Source: Thermoactinomyces intermedius
GTDB lineage: Bacteria > Bacillota > Bacilli > Thermoactinomycetales > Thermoactinomycetaceae
Assembly (NCBI RefSeq): GCF_016055025.1
Contig: NZ_JAECVW010000003.1
Direction: 5' to 3' (one strand)
Length of the DNA stretch: 64,000 bases
Shown: positions 53,523-62,696 of the stretch, piece after piece
Layout of the letters: every line of letters starts with the position of its first letter
Position numbering within the stretch: the stretch's first letter is position 1
Position numbers and translations under genes: made by a program
Notes under the pieces: generated by a model
What the model was told of the DNA's origin: nothing
The model's input: only the letters and a program-made list of their open reading frames with translations
Database searches by the model: none

Positions 53523-53556
53523 GAATGAGCCGGTTTTTGGTTCATTCTGTTTTTTG
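53523..53556 (+). terminator. Terminator of the acyl-CoA synthetase gene
   Basis: GAATGAGCC and GGTTCATTC form a 9-bp stem with one wobble, followed by TGTTTTTTG. Confidence 0.8.
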
Positions 53557-53689
53557 TTGTTGATAAAATGATCGCTTTTGTCTATATAATGGAGGGAATG
53601 ATCCGTGATACAATGATACTGATCCATGAAATGGACAGAAAAACAGAGAAGCCGTGCGAATGAATACATAGGAGAGGTGTCGGTATTGC

Positions 53690-54397
53690 ATGTTCCGGGG
53701 AACAGATTTAGAAACACGTGTGCTTCAGGTGCAAGAAACACACTCTCCAGACAAACGAGACGATCTGCTTAGGGAACTGGAACCACATGTGCGCAGAATC
53801 GCTTCACGTGTTTGCAGGAGGGTGATCACTAAGCAGGATGACGAGTACATGATCGCTTACAAAGCTTTGGATGAAGCGATCAGTGGCTACAGCTCAGGAT
53901 TTCAGGCAACATTCATGTCCTTTGCGTACAAAGTGATCCATCGGCGGTTGGTGGATTATTTCCGGCAAGAGGCAAAGCATCAGAAAACGGTGCCGCTTTT
54001 GACTTCCGGGCCCAATGAGGAAGAGATCCAAAACCAGGAAGTGGTGGCCAAAGCCTTTGAAAGTTACCGGGATGAAGAACTGAGCAAAATGCGCCGCCTT
54101 GAGATCGAAATTTTTAAAAAAGCGTTGGCCAAGCAAGGGATCACTTTGGATGAATTGGTCAAAAAAAGCCCGAAACACCGGGATACACGCGAAAATTTAT
54201 TCCACGTGGCGAAAAAGCTGGTGTCTGAGAAGGAGCTTTTGCACAAATTCCTGCACCAAAAAAAGCTGGATAAAGAGATTGCCTCATATTTGGGAATGCA
54301 TCGCCGAACTTTGAATCGGCACAGAAAATACCTGACGGCTCTTACCATTGTCATGACGGAAGATTTAACCCTTGTGCGAAGTTATTTGGGTCTGTAA
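53690..54397 (+). CDS. sigI: RNA polymerase sigma factor SigI
   Basis: A 235-aa sigma-I factor. Region 2 is visible in DEYMIAYKALDEAISGY and FQATFMSFAYKVIHRRLVDYFRQE; the C-terminal part binds DNA (IASYLGMHRRTLNRHRKYL). It is followed 22 bases later by its anti-sigma gene, the standard arrangement; RsgI holds it in the absence of signal. In Bacillus it serves heat and envelope stress. ATG 53690 follows GGAGAGGTG. Confidence 0.93.
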   Translation: MFRGTDLETRVLQVQETHSPDKRDDLLRELEPHVRRIASRVCRRVITKQDDEYMIAYKALDEAISGYSSGFQATFMSFAYKVIHRRLVDYFRQEAKHQKTVPLLTSGPNEEEIQNQEVVAKAFESYRDEELSKMRRLEIEIFKKALAKQGITLDELVKKSPKHRDTRENLFHVAKKLVSEKELLHKFLHQKKLDKEIASYLGMHRRTLNRHRKYLTALTIVMTEDLTLVRSYLGL

Positions 54398-54419
54398 GGG
54401 TAAGAAAGGGGGCGAATGA

Positions 54420-55484
54420 ATGCGGAAAGGAGTTATCATGGAAGTTCGGCCGCGCCATTGGATTGTGATGACACCGGATGGCGAGTTTGTTCGTGTGCCG
54501 AGAACAAACATGGAACTGACCGTGGGAGAAGAAGTGGAGTTTCCCTTGGTTGTGAATCGTTCTTCCGCATGGAAGAGAAAGCCTTGGATTGCGGCGATCA
54601 GTGCCGGCGTGGCAGCGATGATCGGAATGTTTTATGTTCTTCCCCAATTTTCGCCTTCCAAGGAAGCCCATGCAGAAGGATATATTTATTTGGATGTGAA
54701 TCCAAGCATTGCAATTGGAATGGATAAAAACAAACATATCACCGAGGTCAAACCCTTAAACAAATCCGCTTTAAAAGTGCTTGGCGGTAAAAGTTACAAA
54801 AACGAGCAAGTGGACGAATTTGTGGAACATTTTTTGGATGAAGCGAAACAACAAGGTTTCTTGCATCCGAAAGACCAAATTGTTTTATCCGGTTACAACG
54901 ATGAAGAAACCAGCGTGAGAACGTTGCAAGAGATTGAAACCATGATTGACGAGGAAAGCAAAGAAGAGAAACTGGAATTGCTTGTTCATACGCTGACGAT
55001 GCCGAAATCAGTGAAGAAAAAAGCAGATGAAACCGGTTTGTCCCCGGCGAAATATGCCGTGTGGATGATTGCAAACAAAGAGGGGAAAAACCTGGATGTC
55101 AAAGAGATGGAAGAGATTCCGATAACTCAACTGGCTGAAGACATCAAGCCGGTATCCGATCTTCTCAATCGGCCGCCATCGGAAGAAGAATGGGAAAGCA
55201 TCATCAAAGATGAGAATCAACCCAAAACGGATCACAAAGACGATGCCCCCGCCAAACAACCTGACAAAACCAGCAATGACTCTTCTTCGGGTTCCACCCG
55301 TGATCCGGCTTCGGATACGAATAAAGAGGAACCTGCCAACAAGGAGGAACCGGAGCAAACCGATTCCCAATCTCCATCAAAAGATCAGGATCAAAAACCG
55401 AAGCCTGCAGATGAAAAAACAGACTCCTCTTCCGATTCAAATGCGTCGGATCCGAAAGAGTCCAACATGGTGACGGATGAGTAA
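54420..55484 (+). CDS. rsgI: Anti-sigma-I factor RsgI family
   Basis: A 354-aa single-pass membrane protein. The cytoplasmic RsgI N-domain (MRKGVIMEVRPRHWIVMTPDG) binds SigI; the membrane helix lies at about 60-78; the outside part has the conserved YIYLDVNPSIAIGMDKN region, where RsgI proteins are cleaved, then an acidic Ser/Lys/Asp/Pro-rich disordered tail. No carbohydrate-binding module is present. ATG 54420 has AAAGGGGG 7 bases upstream. Confidence 0.9.
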   Translation: MRKGVIMEVRPRHWIVMTPDGEFVRVPRTNMELTVGEEVEFPLVVNRSSAWKRKPWIAAISAGVAAMIGMFYVLPQFSPSKEAHAEGYIYLDVNPSIAIGMDKNKHITEVKPLNKSALKVLGGKSYKNEQVDEFVEHFLDEAKQQGFLHPKDQIVLSGYNDEETSVRTLQEIETMIDEESKEEKLELLVHTLTMPKSVKKKADETGLSPAKYAVWMIANKEGKNLDVKEMEEIPITQLAEDIKPVSDLLNRPPSEEEWESIIKDENQPKTDHKDDAPAKQPDKTSNDSSSGSTRDPASDTNKEEPANKEEPEQTDSQSPSKDQDQKPKPADEKTDSSSDSNASDPKESNMVTDE

Positions 55485-55554
55485 ACCGTTGAACAGGGGT
55501 TGCAAGCTGACACCTCCCACCAGCTTACAACAGAAATGAGAGGGGCCGATTTCG

Positions 55555-55818
55555 ATGAAAGGGACTGGGATCGTAAGAAAAGTGGATCATCTGGGAAGGA
55601 TCGTATTGCCAAAAGGCCTGAGGGATCTTTTGAATATTCATCCCAGCGACGGTGTTGAAGTGTTTGTGGATGATCAATATATCGTGCTGAAAAAATACGA
55701 GCCCAACTGCATTTTTTGCGGGAGCCTGGAAGAAGTGATCTACTATCGCGGAAAAATGATTTGCAAAAAATGTGTAGAGGAAACATCCAAGGTGATGATG
55801 AAAGGAGCGCCTGAGTAA
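55555..55818 (+). CDS. abrB: AbrB-type transition-state regulator
   Basis: An 87-aa swapped-hairpin AbrB-type DNA-binding protein: the N-terminal GIVRKVDHLGRIVLPKGLR motif, and a C-terminal zinc-ribbon-like part with C52, C55, C70 and C73. The two CxxC pairs at the end set it apart from Bacillus AbrB, which has none. It could be a paralogue rather than AbrB itself. ATG 55555 follows GAGGGG. Confidence 0.8.
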   Translation: MKGTGIVRKVDHLGRIVLPKGLRDLLNIHPSDGVEVFVDDQYIVLKKYEPNCIFCGSLEEVIYYRGKMICKKCVEETSKVMMKGAPE

Positions 55819-55831
55819 GGGCGCTTTTTTT
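55806..55831 (+). terminator. Terminator of the abrB-type gene
   Basis: AGCGCC and GGCGCT form a 6-bp stem followed by a T-run; the stop codon lies in the loop. Confidence 0.75.
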
Positions 55832-55972
55832 GATGCATGTCTTCTTTATCCCATAACCGCTTCACCGTGACGGAATGACAAACAATCGCTTGTTTGGTAA
55901 AATGAAAACATATAATAAATAAATAATTTTTTGAAAAATGAAATCGCTTTCTTTATAAGGAGGAATATTCCA

Positions 55973-56746
55973 ATGGATCAGGAAATGCTGTTGCTGGAAA
56001 GGATGGAGCCGATCGCAAAAATAACACTGAATCGTCCGAAGTCACTCAATGCCTTAAACTCCGGCCTGATGAAAAAACTGGCCGATGAACTGGAAGGGCT
56101 GGACCGGGACGAAGCGATCCGGGTGATTGTTTTGACCGGAAGTGAAAAGGCTTTCGCGGCGGGAGCCGACATTAAAGAACTGTCTGAAACCAGGCCGGTC
56201 GACTTTGTGATGAAACAATTTTTCCGGGATTGGGAACGGATCCGTAAAATCTCCAAACCTTTGATTGCGGCTGTCAACGGTTATGCATTGGGCGGAGGCA
56301 ATGAACTGGCGATGTGCTGTGACATGATCATTGCTTCCGACGCGGCTCAATTTGGACAACCCGAGATTTTATTGGGAGTGATCCCCGGAGCCGGGGGAAC
56401 ACAGCGTCTGACCAAAGCAGTCGGAATGAAAAAAGCGATGGAAATGATTTTGACCGGAAAGAGCATTTCGGCAGAAGAAGCCCTGAAGTGGGGACTGATC
56501 AATCGTGTGGTTCCGGCGGAGGATTTGGAAAAAGAGGTGCTGTCTTTGGCAAAAGAGATTGCAGAAAAGCCGCCGGTTGCTGTCCGGCTGGCCAAACAAG
56601 CGGTTTTAAAGGCCCAGGAACTTCCCTTGGAACACGGTTTGAATTTGGAACAAAATGCTTTTTTCCTGCTCTTTTCTTCCGAAGATCAAAGTGAGGGAAT
56701 GCGGGCGTTTTTGGAAAAAAGAAAACCGGTTTTTCGGGGGGAATAA
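55973..56746 (+). CDS. Enoyl-CoA hydratase
   Basis: A 257-aa crotonase-fold enoyl-CoA hydratase. The oxyanion stretch AFAAGADIKEL and the catalytic Glu pair (ALGGGNELAMCCD, PEILLGVIPGAGGTQRL) are standard. It would hydrate an enoyl-CoA in fatty-acid or branched-chain/aromatic catabolism. AAGGAGG lies just before ATG 55973. It precedes the phenylalanine dehydrogenase gene and may work in the same route. Confidence 0.9.
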   Translation: MDQEMLLLERMEPIAKITLNRPKSLNALNSGLMKKLADELEGLDRDEAIRVIVLTGSEKAFAAGADIKELSETRPVDFVMKQFFRDWERIRKISKPLIAAVNGYALGGGNELAMCCDMIIASDAAQFGQPEILLGVIPGAGGTQRLTKAVGMKKAMEMILTGKSISAEEALKWGLINRVVPAEDLEKEVLSLAKEIAEKPPVAVRLAKQAVLKAQELPLEHGLNLEQNAFFLLFSSEDQSEGMRAFLEKRKPVFRGE

Positions 56747-56888
56747 GATCACACTTCCGGTTTTGGGCATATGATGAGTTGAAAGATTTTCAGGCTTGTC
56801 AGTCAACTTGTTCAAAGTGGAGATGATAAGAATGGGAAGCATGAAAATCAATGAACAAAAGCGGGGATCTTTGTTGGAGGAAGCGAAG

Positions 56889-57989
56889 ATGCGCGACGTG
56901 TTTGAAATGATGGACCGCTATGGCCACGAGCAGGTCATTTTTTGCCGTCATCCGCAAACCGGTCTCAAAGCGATCATCGCCTTGCATAATACAACCGCGG
57001 GGCCGGCTTTGGGTGGATGCCGCATGATCCCGTATGCTTCGACGGACGAAGCCTTGGAGGATGTTTTGCGGTTGTCCAAAGGCATGACCTATAAATGCAG
57101 TCTGGCGGATGTGGACTTTGGCGGGGGAAAAATGGTTATCATCGGCGATCCGAAAAAAGATAAATCGCCGGAGTTGTTTCGCGTGATCGGCCGTTTTGTG
57201 GGCGGGTTAAACGGCCGTTTCTATACCGGAACCGACATGGGAACCAATCCGGAAGATTTTGTCCATGCCGCCAGGGAATCGAAATCTTTTGCCGGATTGC
57301 CGAAATCGTACGGCGGAAGCGGGGACACATCCATTCCCACCGCGCTCGGGGTGTTTCACGGAATGCGGGCCACCGCCCGGTTTTTATGGGGGACGGATCA
57401 GCTGAAAGGGCGTGTGGTTGCCATCCAAGGAGTCGGCAAGGTGGGAGAGCGCTTGTTGCAGCTTTTGGTCGAAGTGGGGGCTTACTGCAAAATTGCCGAC
57501 ATCGATTCGGTGCGATGCGAACAGCTGAAAGAAAAGTATGGCGACAAGGTCCAATTGGTGGATGTGAACCGGATTCACAAGGAGAGTTGCGATATTTTCT
57601 CGCCTTGCGCCAAAGGCGGCGTGGTCAATGATGACACCATTGACGAGTTCCGTTGCCTGGCCATTGTCGGATCCGCCAACAACCAACTGGTGGAAGACCG
57701 GCATGGGGCACTGCTTCAAAAACGGAGCATTTGGTATGCACCCGATTATCTGGTGAATGCCGGCGGGCTGATTCAAGTGGCTGATGAACTGGAAGGCTTC
57801 CATGAAGAGAGAGTGCTCGCCAAAACCGAAGCGATTTATGACATGGTCCTGGATATTTTTCACCGGGCGAAAAATGAGAATATTACCACTTGTGAGGCAG
57901 CGGACCGGATCGTGATGGAGCGTTTGAAAAAGTTAACCGATATTCGCCGGATCTTGTTGGAGGATCCCCGCAACAGCGCAAGGAGGTAA
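56889..57989 (+). CDS. pdh: Phenylalanine dehydrogenase (Glu/Leu/Phe/Val family)
   Basis: A 366-aa NAD-dependent amino-acid dehydrogenase, oxidising phenylalanine to phenylpyruvate and ammonia. The catalytic Lys is in GMTYK, the second in GGGK; the NAD motif is GVGKVG; NTTAGPALGG is the substrate-loop region seen in phenylalanine rather than leucine dehydrogenases. Length and, from memory, sequence match the Thermoactinomyces intermedius enzyme. GGAGG lies 8 bases before ATG 56889; a longer start at 56832 (385 aa) with GGAG is also possible. It is followed by a 2-oxoacid dehydrogenase. Confidence 0.88.
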   Translation: MRDVFEMMDRYGHEQVIFCRHPQTGLKAIIALHNTTAGPALGGCRMIPYASTDEALEDVLRLSKGMTYKCSLADVDFGGGKMVIIGDPKKDKSPELFRVIGRFVGGLNGRFYTGTDMGTNPEDFVHAARESKSFAGLPKSYGGSGDTSIPTALGVFHGMRATARFLWGTDQLKGRVVAIQGVGKVGERLLQLLVEVGAYCKIADIDSVRCEQLKEKYGDKVQLVDVNRIHKESCDIFSPCAKGGVVNDDTIDEFRCLAIVGSANNQLVEDRHGALLQKRSIWYAPDYLVNAGGLIQVADELEGFHEERVLAKTEAIYDMVLDIFHRAKNENITTCEAADRIVMERLKKLTDIRRILLEDPRNSARR

Positions 57990-57998
57990 AAATCATTG

Positions 57999-59072
57999 AT
58001 GAAACTGATGACCGAGGAGGATGTCCGCCATCTTGCCCCGGATGGCCGTTTGACGGAATCGGGAAAGGAAATCTGGAACCGGTTGAGTGTGGAAAAGAAA
58101 AAAGACTTTTACCGGTGGATGGCCTTCGTCCGCCATTTTGACAGGCGGTCGGTTTTCTTGCAACGGCAAGGGAGAATCGGAACCTATGCGCCTTTGGAAG
58201 GGCAGGAAGCGGCGCAGGTCGGAAGTACCTTGGCCCTGCAAAAACAAGATTGGATTTTTCCGAGTTACCGGGAACACGGGGTGGCGATGATTGCCGGAAT
58301 GCCGTTGTCGCAAATTTTGCTTTATTGGATGGGCAGGGTCGAAGGGTGCAAGGCTCCGGAAGAAATTCGCTTATTACCGCCTTCCGTGCCGATTGCCACC
58401 CATCTTCCGCATGCGGTCGGGGCGGCATGGGCATCGAAATTGAAAAAAGAGGACAGCATCGCGGTTTGTTACTTTGGGGACGGGGCCACATCCGAAGGGG
58501 ATTTTCACGAAGCTTGCAATTTTGCAGGGGTTTTCAACATCCCGGTGATTTTTTTCTGCCAAAATAACGGTTATGCCATCAGTGTGCCGTTTTCACGCCA
58601 GTCGGCGTCAAAAACGGTGGCTGAAAAGGCAAAAGCGTATAACTTCCCGGGAATCCGCGTCGATGGAAATGACGTTTTGGCCGTGTATGATGTGATGTCC
58701 AAAGCCGTCGCGCGCGCCCGGGCCGGGAAAGGCCCCACTTTGATCGAAGCCGTGACTTACCGCTTCGGTCCGCACACCACGGCCGATGATGCCACGCGGT
58801 ACCGTCCGCCGGAAGAAGTGGAAGAATGGGTGAACGAAAAAGATCCTTTGCTGAGATACACCCGCCTGTTGAAAAAGGAAGGGTTGTTGACGGACGAAGA
58901 GGAGAAAACGTGGGAAGAAACCTGCAAAGAGAAAATGGATCAAGCGATTTCCCGGGCGGAAAAAGAAGAACCGGCCCCTCCCGGGCATATGTTTGCGCAT
59001 GTGTATGAAACCTTGTCCGCAAATGAAAAGAGACAAAAACAGCAGCTGGAAGAGAGGGATCACCGTCGATGA
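57999..59072 (+). CDS. 2-oxoacid dehydrogenase E1 alpha subunit
   Basis: A 357-aa ThDP-dependent E1 alpha, a paralogue of PdhA (22772). Motif GDGATSEGDFHEACNFAG..CQNNGYAI binds ThDP. Directly after phenylalanine dehydrogenase, it probably decarboxylates phenylpyruvate or branched-chain 2-oxoacids (inference). AAGGAGG lies 12 bases before ATG 57999; TTG 57996 is an alternative. Its end overlaps the next gene by 4 bases. Confidence 0.85.
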   Translation: MKLMTEEDVRHLAPDGRLTESGKEIWNRLSVEKKKDFYRWMAFVRHFDRRSVFLQRQGRIGTYAPLEGQEAAQVGSTLALQKQDWIFPSYREHGVAMIAGMPLSQILLYWMGRVEGCKAPEEIRLLPPSVPIATHLPHAVGAAWASKLKKEDSIAVCYFGDGATSEGDFHEACNFAGVFNIPVIFFCQNNGYAISVPFSRQSASKTVAEKAKAYNFPGIRVDGNDVLAVYDVMSKAVARARAGKGPTLIEAVTYRFGPHTTADDATRYRPPEEVEEWVNEKDPLLRYTRLLKKEGLLTDEEEKTWEETCKEKMDQAISRAEKEEPAPPGHMFAHVYETLSANEKRQKQQLEERDHRR

Positions 59073-60046
59073 AACCAAAAACCATGGTGCAATCCATATG
59101 CGATGCATTGAAGGTGGCATTGGAGAACGATCCGCGGGTGATTCTGCTGGGGGAAGATATCGGGAAAAACGGAGGGGTTTTCCGCGCGACGGAGGGATTG
59201 TGGGAATTGTTCGGAGAGGAGAGGGTGATGGACACCCCACTTGCGGAAGCGGGCATCATCGGATCCTCGATCGGACTGGCTGTGGGCGGGTTTCGTCCGG
59301 TGGCGGAAGTGCAATTCATGGGTTTTATTTATCCGGCGATGGAACAGCTGGTGACGCATGCCGCGCGCTTGCGGACAAGGACACAAGGGAGGTATCCGGC
59401 GTCCATGGTCGTGCGCGTTCCGTATGGCGGGGGGATCCGGGCGCCCGAATTGCACTCTGATTCCACGGAAAGCTTATTTGTCCACATTCCCGGATTGAAA
59501 GTAGTCACGCCTTCAACTCCGAAAGATGCCAAAGGGCTTTTGCTTTCTGCCATTGAAGATCCGGATCCGGTTTTGTTTTTGGAACCGATGCAGTTGTACC
59601 GGTCGGTGAAAGAAGAAGTTCCGGAAGGATGGTATGAGGTTCCGATCGGTCAAGCGAGGAAAGTGACGGACGGGGAAGATGTCACCCTGATTGCATGGGG
59701 AACCATGGTGCCGGTGGCGAAAAAAGCGGCAGAAGCAGCGAAAAAAGAAGGGATCTCCTGTGATTTGATTGATCTGCGTTCCTTGTCTCCGTTGGATGAA
59801 GAGACGATTATTCACTCTGTCAAAAACACGGGACGGGTCGTCATTGTCCATGAAGCTCCCCGGACCGCCGGGGTAGGAGCGGAGTTGACGGCACTGATCA
59901 ATGAACAAGCTTTTTTGTATCTGGAAGCCCCGGTGACCCGGGTGACTGGTTATGACGTGCCGGTGCCGATGTATGCCTTGGAAGATGATTTCCGCCCGGA
60001 TGTGAAACGGGTGTACCAATCGATTTGCCAGGTCGTTTCTTATTGA
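59069..60046 (+). CDS. 2-oxoacid dehydrogenase E1 beta subunit
   Basis: A 325-aa E1 beta: LLGEDIGKNGGVFRATEGL, DTPLAEAGIIGSSIG and EVQFMGFIYPAMEQ as in PdhB, to which it is clearly paralogous. It pairs with the upstream E1 alpha. ATGA overlap with that gene means coupled translation. Confidence 0.88.
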   Translation: MKPKTMVQSICDALKVALENDPRVILLGEDIGKNGGVFRATEGLWELFGEERVMDTPLAEAGIIGSSIGLAVGGFRPVAEVQFMGFIYPAMEQLVTHAARLRTRTQGRYPASMVVRVPYGGGIRAPELHSDSTESLFVHIPGLKVVTPSTPKDAKGLLLSAIEDPDPVLFLEPMQLYRSVKEEVPEGWYEVPIGQARKVTDGEDVTLIAWGTMVPVAKKAAEAAKKEGISCDLIDLRSLSPLDEETIIHSVKNTGRVVIVHEAPRTAGVGAELTALINEQAFLYLEAPVTRVTGYDVPVPMYALEDDFRPDVKRVYQSICQVVSY

Positions 60047-60059
60047 GGGGGGAGAAGAA

Positions 60060-61217
60060 GTGGCAGTGAAATTTTGTTTGCCGGATATCGGCGAAGGGGT
60101 GACGGAAGCCGAAATTATCCGCTGGCTGGTGAAAGAAGGAGAGAGAATCGAAGAAAATCAACCGGTTTTGGAAGTGCAGACCGACAAAGCGGTGGTGGAA
60201 TTGCCTGCGCCTGCCGGCGGAAAAATCATGAATTTGAAATGGACCGAAGGGCAAGTGGTTCCCGTTGGGGAAGTTTTGTATGAAATGGAAGAAGACGAAA
60301 CCGCTCCTTCCCCGGTGGCCCCGCAGAAGAACAAGAAAAAAAGAGTTTTGGCAACCCCCTCCACGCGGCGTCTGGCCAGGGAACACGGTGTGGATATCAA
60401 TGAAATCAAGGGAACGGGGGAACATGGTCGGGTCACCAAAGAAGATGTCCTCCGCCATGTGAATCAAAACAAGGAGAGCCCGGCCCCCGGCATCTTCCTT
60501 CCGAAAGCGGAAGTGGTGGAGGAAGATTTGTCGCCGACACGCAGGGTGATCGGGGACCGGCTGCTTTATTCGGTTACCCGCAAGCCGCATGCCACCCATT
60601 TTGATGAATTGTCGGTGGACGGATTGGTCCGGTGGTACGAACAACAAAAACAAGCTTCGGCCGGCGATCCGTCAGTGCCCAAATTGACGTATATGGCCGT
60701 TTTGGCGAAATTGGTCGCCGTGACCTTGAAACATCATCCACGGTTTAATGCCCATTATGATGAGGAAACTCAGCGCATCCGGCAGTTTTCATCCATTTCG
60801 CTGGGGATGGCAGTGGATGCCCCGGGAGGACTCGTCGTTCCGGTGATTCAACAGGCGGAGCAAAAAAGCATCGACCAGCTGGCGGAAGAGATCGGAAGAT
60901 TGACCAGACTGGCGAGAGAAGGGAAACTTTCGCCGGGACAAATGAAGGGAAGCACCTTCACCATCAGCAATGCCGGGGCTTTGGGGGGAGAATGGGCAAC
61001 CCCGATCATCCAGCCCCCGGAGGTGGCCATTCTTGCTTTGCACCGGATCGCGGAAAAACCGGTCGTGGAACATCACCAGCTGACCGTCGGGTGGCGGATG
61101 AATGTCTCGCTCAGTTTTGATCACCGGGTGTTGGACGGAGCCGATGCCATCCGCTTTACACAAACATTAGGCGAGTATACCCGCGATCCCGGAAAGTTGT
61201 TGCGGGAAATGGTTTGA
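60060..61217 (+). CDS. 2-oxoacid dehydrogenase E2 component
   Basis: A 385-aa E2: one lipoyl domain (Lys43 in VQTDKAVVE), a short linker, a peripheral-subunit-binding domain (about 97-130: ATPSTRRLAREHGVD), and an acyltransferase domain ending in FDHRVLDGAD. Shorter linker than PdhC. GTG 60060 follows GGGGGGAG. No E3 gene is next to it, so LpdA is likely shared. A terminator follows. Confidence 0.9.
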   Translation: MAVKFCLPDIGEGVTEAEIIRWLVKEGERIEENQPVLEVQTDKAVVELPAPAGGKIMNLKWTEGQVVPVGEVLYEMEEDETAPSPVAPQKNKKKRVLATPSTRRLAREHGVDINEIKGTGEHGRVTKEDVLRHVNQNKESPAPGIFLPKAEVVEEDLSPTRRVIGDRLLYSVTRKPHATHFDELSVDGLVRWYEQQKQASAGDPSVPKLTYMAVLAKLVAVTLKHHPRFNAHYDEETQRIRQFSSISLGMAVDAPGGLVVPVIQQAEQKSIDQLAEEIGRLTRLAREGKLSPGQMKGSTFTISNAGALGGEWATPIIQPPEVAILALHRIAEKPVVEHHQLTVGWRMNVSLSFDHRVLDGADAIRFTQTLGEYTRDPGKLLREMV

Positions 61218-61243
61218 TAAAACGGGTTTTGAGGTTTTGAAGG

Positions 61244-61274
61244 AAGGCTTACCCAGTAAGTCTTCTTTTTTTTG
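61244..61274 (+). terminator. Terminator of the phenylalanine dehydrogenase operon
   Basis: GAAGGCTTAC and GTAAGTCTTC form a 10-bp stem with one wobble, followed by eight T. Confidence 0.9.
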
Positions 61275-61331
61275 CATAAAATTTCCTGATGCAATCAAAC
61301 TAAGACAGACGGTGAGACGAGGAGGATTGGT

Positions 61332-62696
61332 ATGGATCAGGTTACCATGGCCCGAATCTTTTTTGGGACTTCTTTGGCTTTTCACATCATCTACGCCACG
61401 TTGGGAATCGGTTTGTCCGCGATGGTTTTTGTGAGCGAATGGCTCTTTTACAAAAGAAAAGATCTTCACTATGCGGTCATGGCAAAGCGGTGGACCAAGT
61501 CGGTGGCACTGCTTTTGGGTGTGGCCATTCCGAGCGGGACCATTGTGGCTGTCCAGCTTTCGCTGTTGTGGCCGGGATTTATGAAAATTGTCGGTCAAGT
61601 GATCTCGGTACCGTTTCAGATCGAAATTTATGCATTCTTTTTGGAAGCGCTCGCCTTGTCCATTTATGTTTACGCCGCTGACCGCCTGGCCCCTTTGTGG
61701 CGGGTGATTTCCGTGTTTCTGGTGGCTTTCGGCGCCGCGGCTTCGGGCATTTTGATCACGTCGGCAAACACTTGGATGAATACCCCTGCGGGGTTTGACA
61801 TGAAACCGGACGGGACGGTCTACAATGTGGATCCATGGAAAGCTTTTTTTAATCCGAGTTTTGGAAACACCGCTTATCACGTGGTGGTCAGTGCGCTCAT
61901 GACCGGAGCTTTTGTAATCGTTTCTGTGGCCAGTTACCGCTTGTTGAGGGGGAGGGCCGCTGAACGTCCCGTTCATCAAAAAGCTTTGTTTTTCTCGTTG
62001 ATTTTAGCGTTTGCCATGTCGTTTTTGACGGCAGTTTCCGGACATGGATCCGCACAAAATTTGCATCAATATAATCCGGAAAAGCTCGCCGCTTCGGAAG
62101 GATTGTTTGAAACCCGGCGTTATGCCCCCTTGATCATCGGTGGTGTGGTGGATCAAGAGAAAAGAGAAGTAAGAAACGGGATTGAGATCCCTTACATGCT
62201 CAGCTTTTTGGCAGGAGACCGGTTTGACACGGAAGTCAAAGGTTTGGAAGAATTTCCGGAGGAAACCTGGCCGCCGGCCTATGTGCACACCTTGTTTAAC
62301 ATCATGGTGGGAATCGGTGTCCTCTTGCTGGCTCTTTCCGCTTTGGCCCTTTATTTTTGGTGGAAACAACGGGAGGCCAAGGAAAAAAATCTGCCCCGCT
62401 GGCTGTTGTGGTTACTGGTTGCATCCGGGCCCTTATCCATGCTGGGGATCGAATTTGGCTGGATTTTCAGCTGCAGCGGCCGGCAACCCTGGACGATTTA
62501 CGGGGTGCAAACCACGGCGGAAGCGGCAACCAAAGCCGGAAACCTCGGTTTCCTGTATATCCTGTTTGCCGCGGTATACTTGTTGTTGAGTTGGATGTTG
62601 GTCAAAGTGATGATCTCCTATTTCCGGCGCCATCCCCTCGAAGAAGACCTGGAACAAATGAGACAAAAGGGGTATTCCTATGGAGCAAACTATTGA
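61332..62696 (+). CDS. cydA: Cytochrome bd oxidase subunit I
   Basis: A 454-aa subunit I of a bd-type quinol oxidase, carrying the hemes. Conserved are the N-terminal FFGTSLAFHIIYATLGIG with the heme His, GRQPW near the end (the proton-channel/heme region), and a short Q-loop as in cyanide-insensitive types. ATG 61332 has GAGGAGG upstream. With CydB it reduces oxygen at low tension. The genes overlap by 17 bases. Confidence 0.93.
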   Translation: MDQVTMARIFFGTSLAFHIIYATLGIGLSAMVFVSEWLFYKRKDLHYAVMAKRWTKSVALLLGVAIPSGTIVAVQLSLLWPGFMKIVGQVISVPFQIEIYAFFLEALALSIYVYAADRLAPLWRVISVFLVAFGAAASGILITSANTWMNTPAGFDMKPDGTVYNVDPWKAFFNPSFGNTAYHVVVSALMTGAFVIVSVASYRLLRGRAAERPVHQKALFFSLILAFAMSFLTAVSGHGSAQNLHQYNPEKLAASEGLFETRRYAPLIIGGVVDQEKREVRNGIEIPYMLSFLAGDRFDTEVKGLEEFPEETWPPAYVHTLFNIMVGIGVLLLALSALALYFWWKQREAKEKNLPRWLLWLLVASGPLSMLGIEFGWIFSCSGRQPWTIYGVQTTAEAATKAGNLGFLYILFAAVYLLLSWMLVKVMISYFRRHPLEEDLEQMRQKGYSYGANY

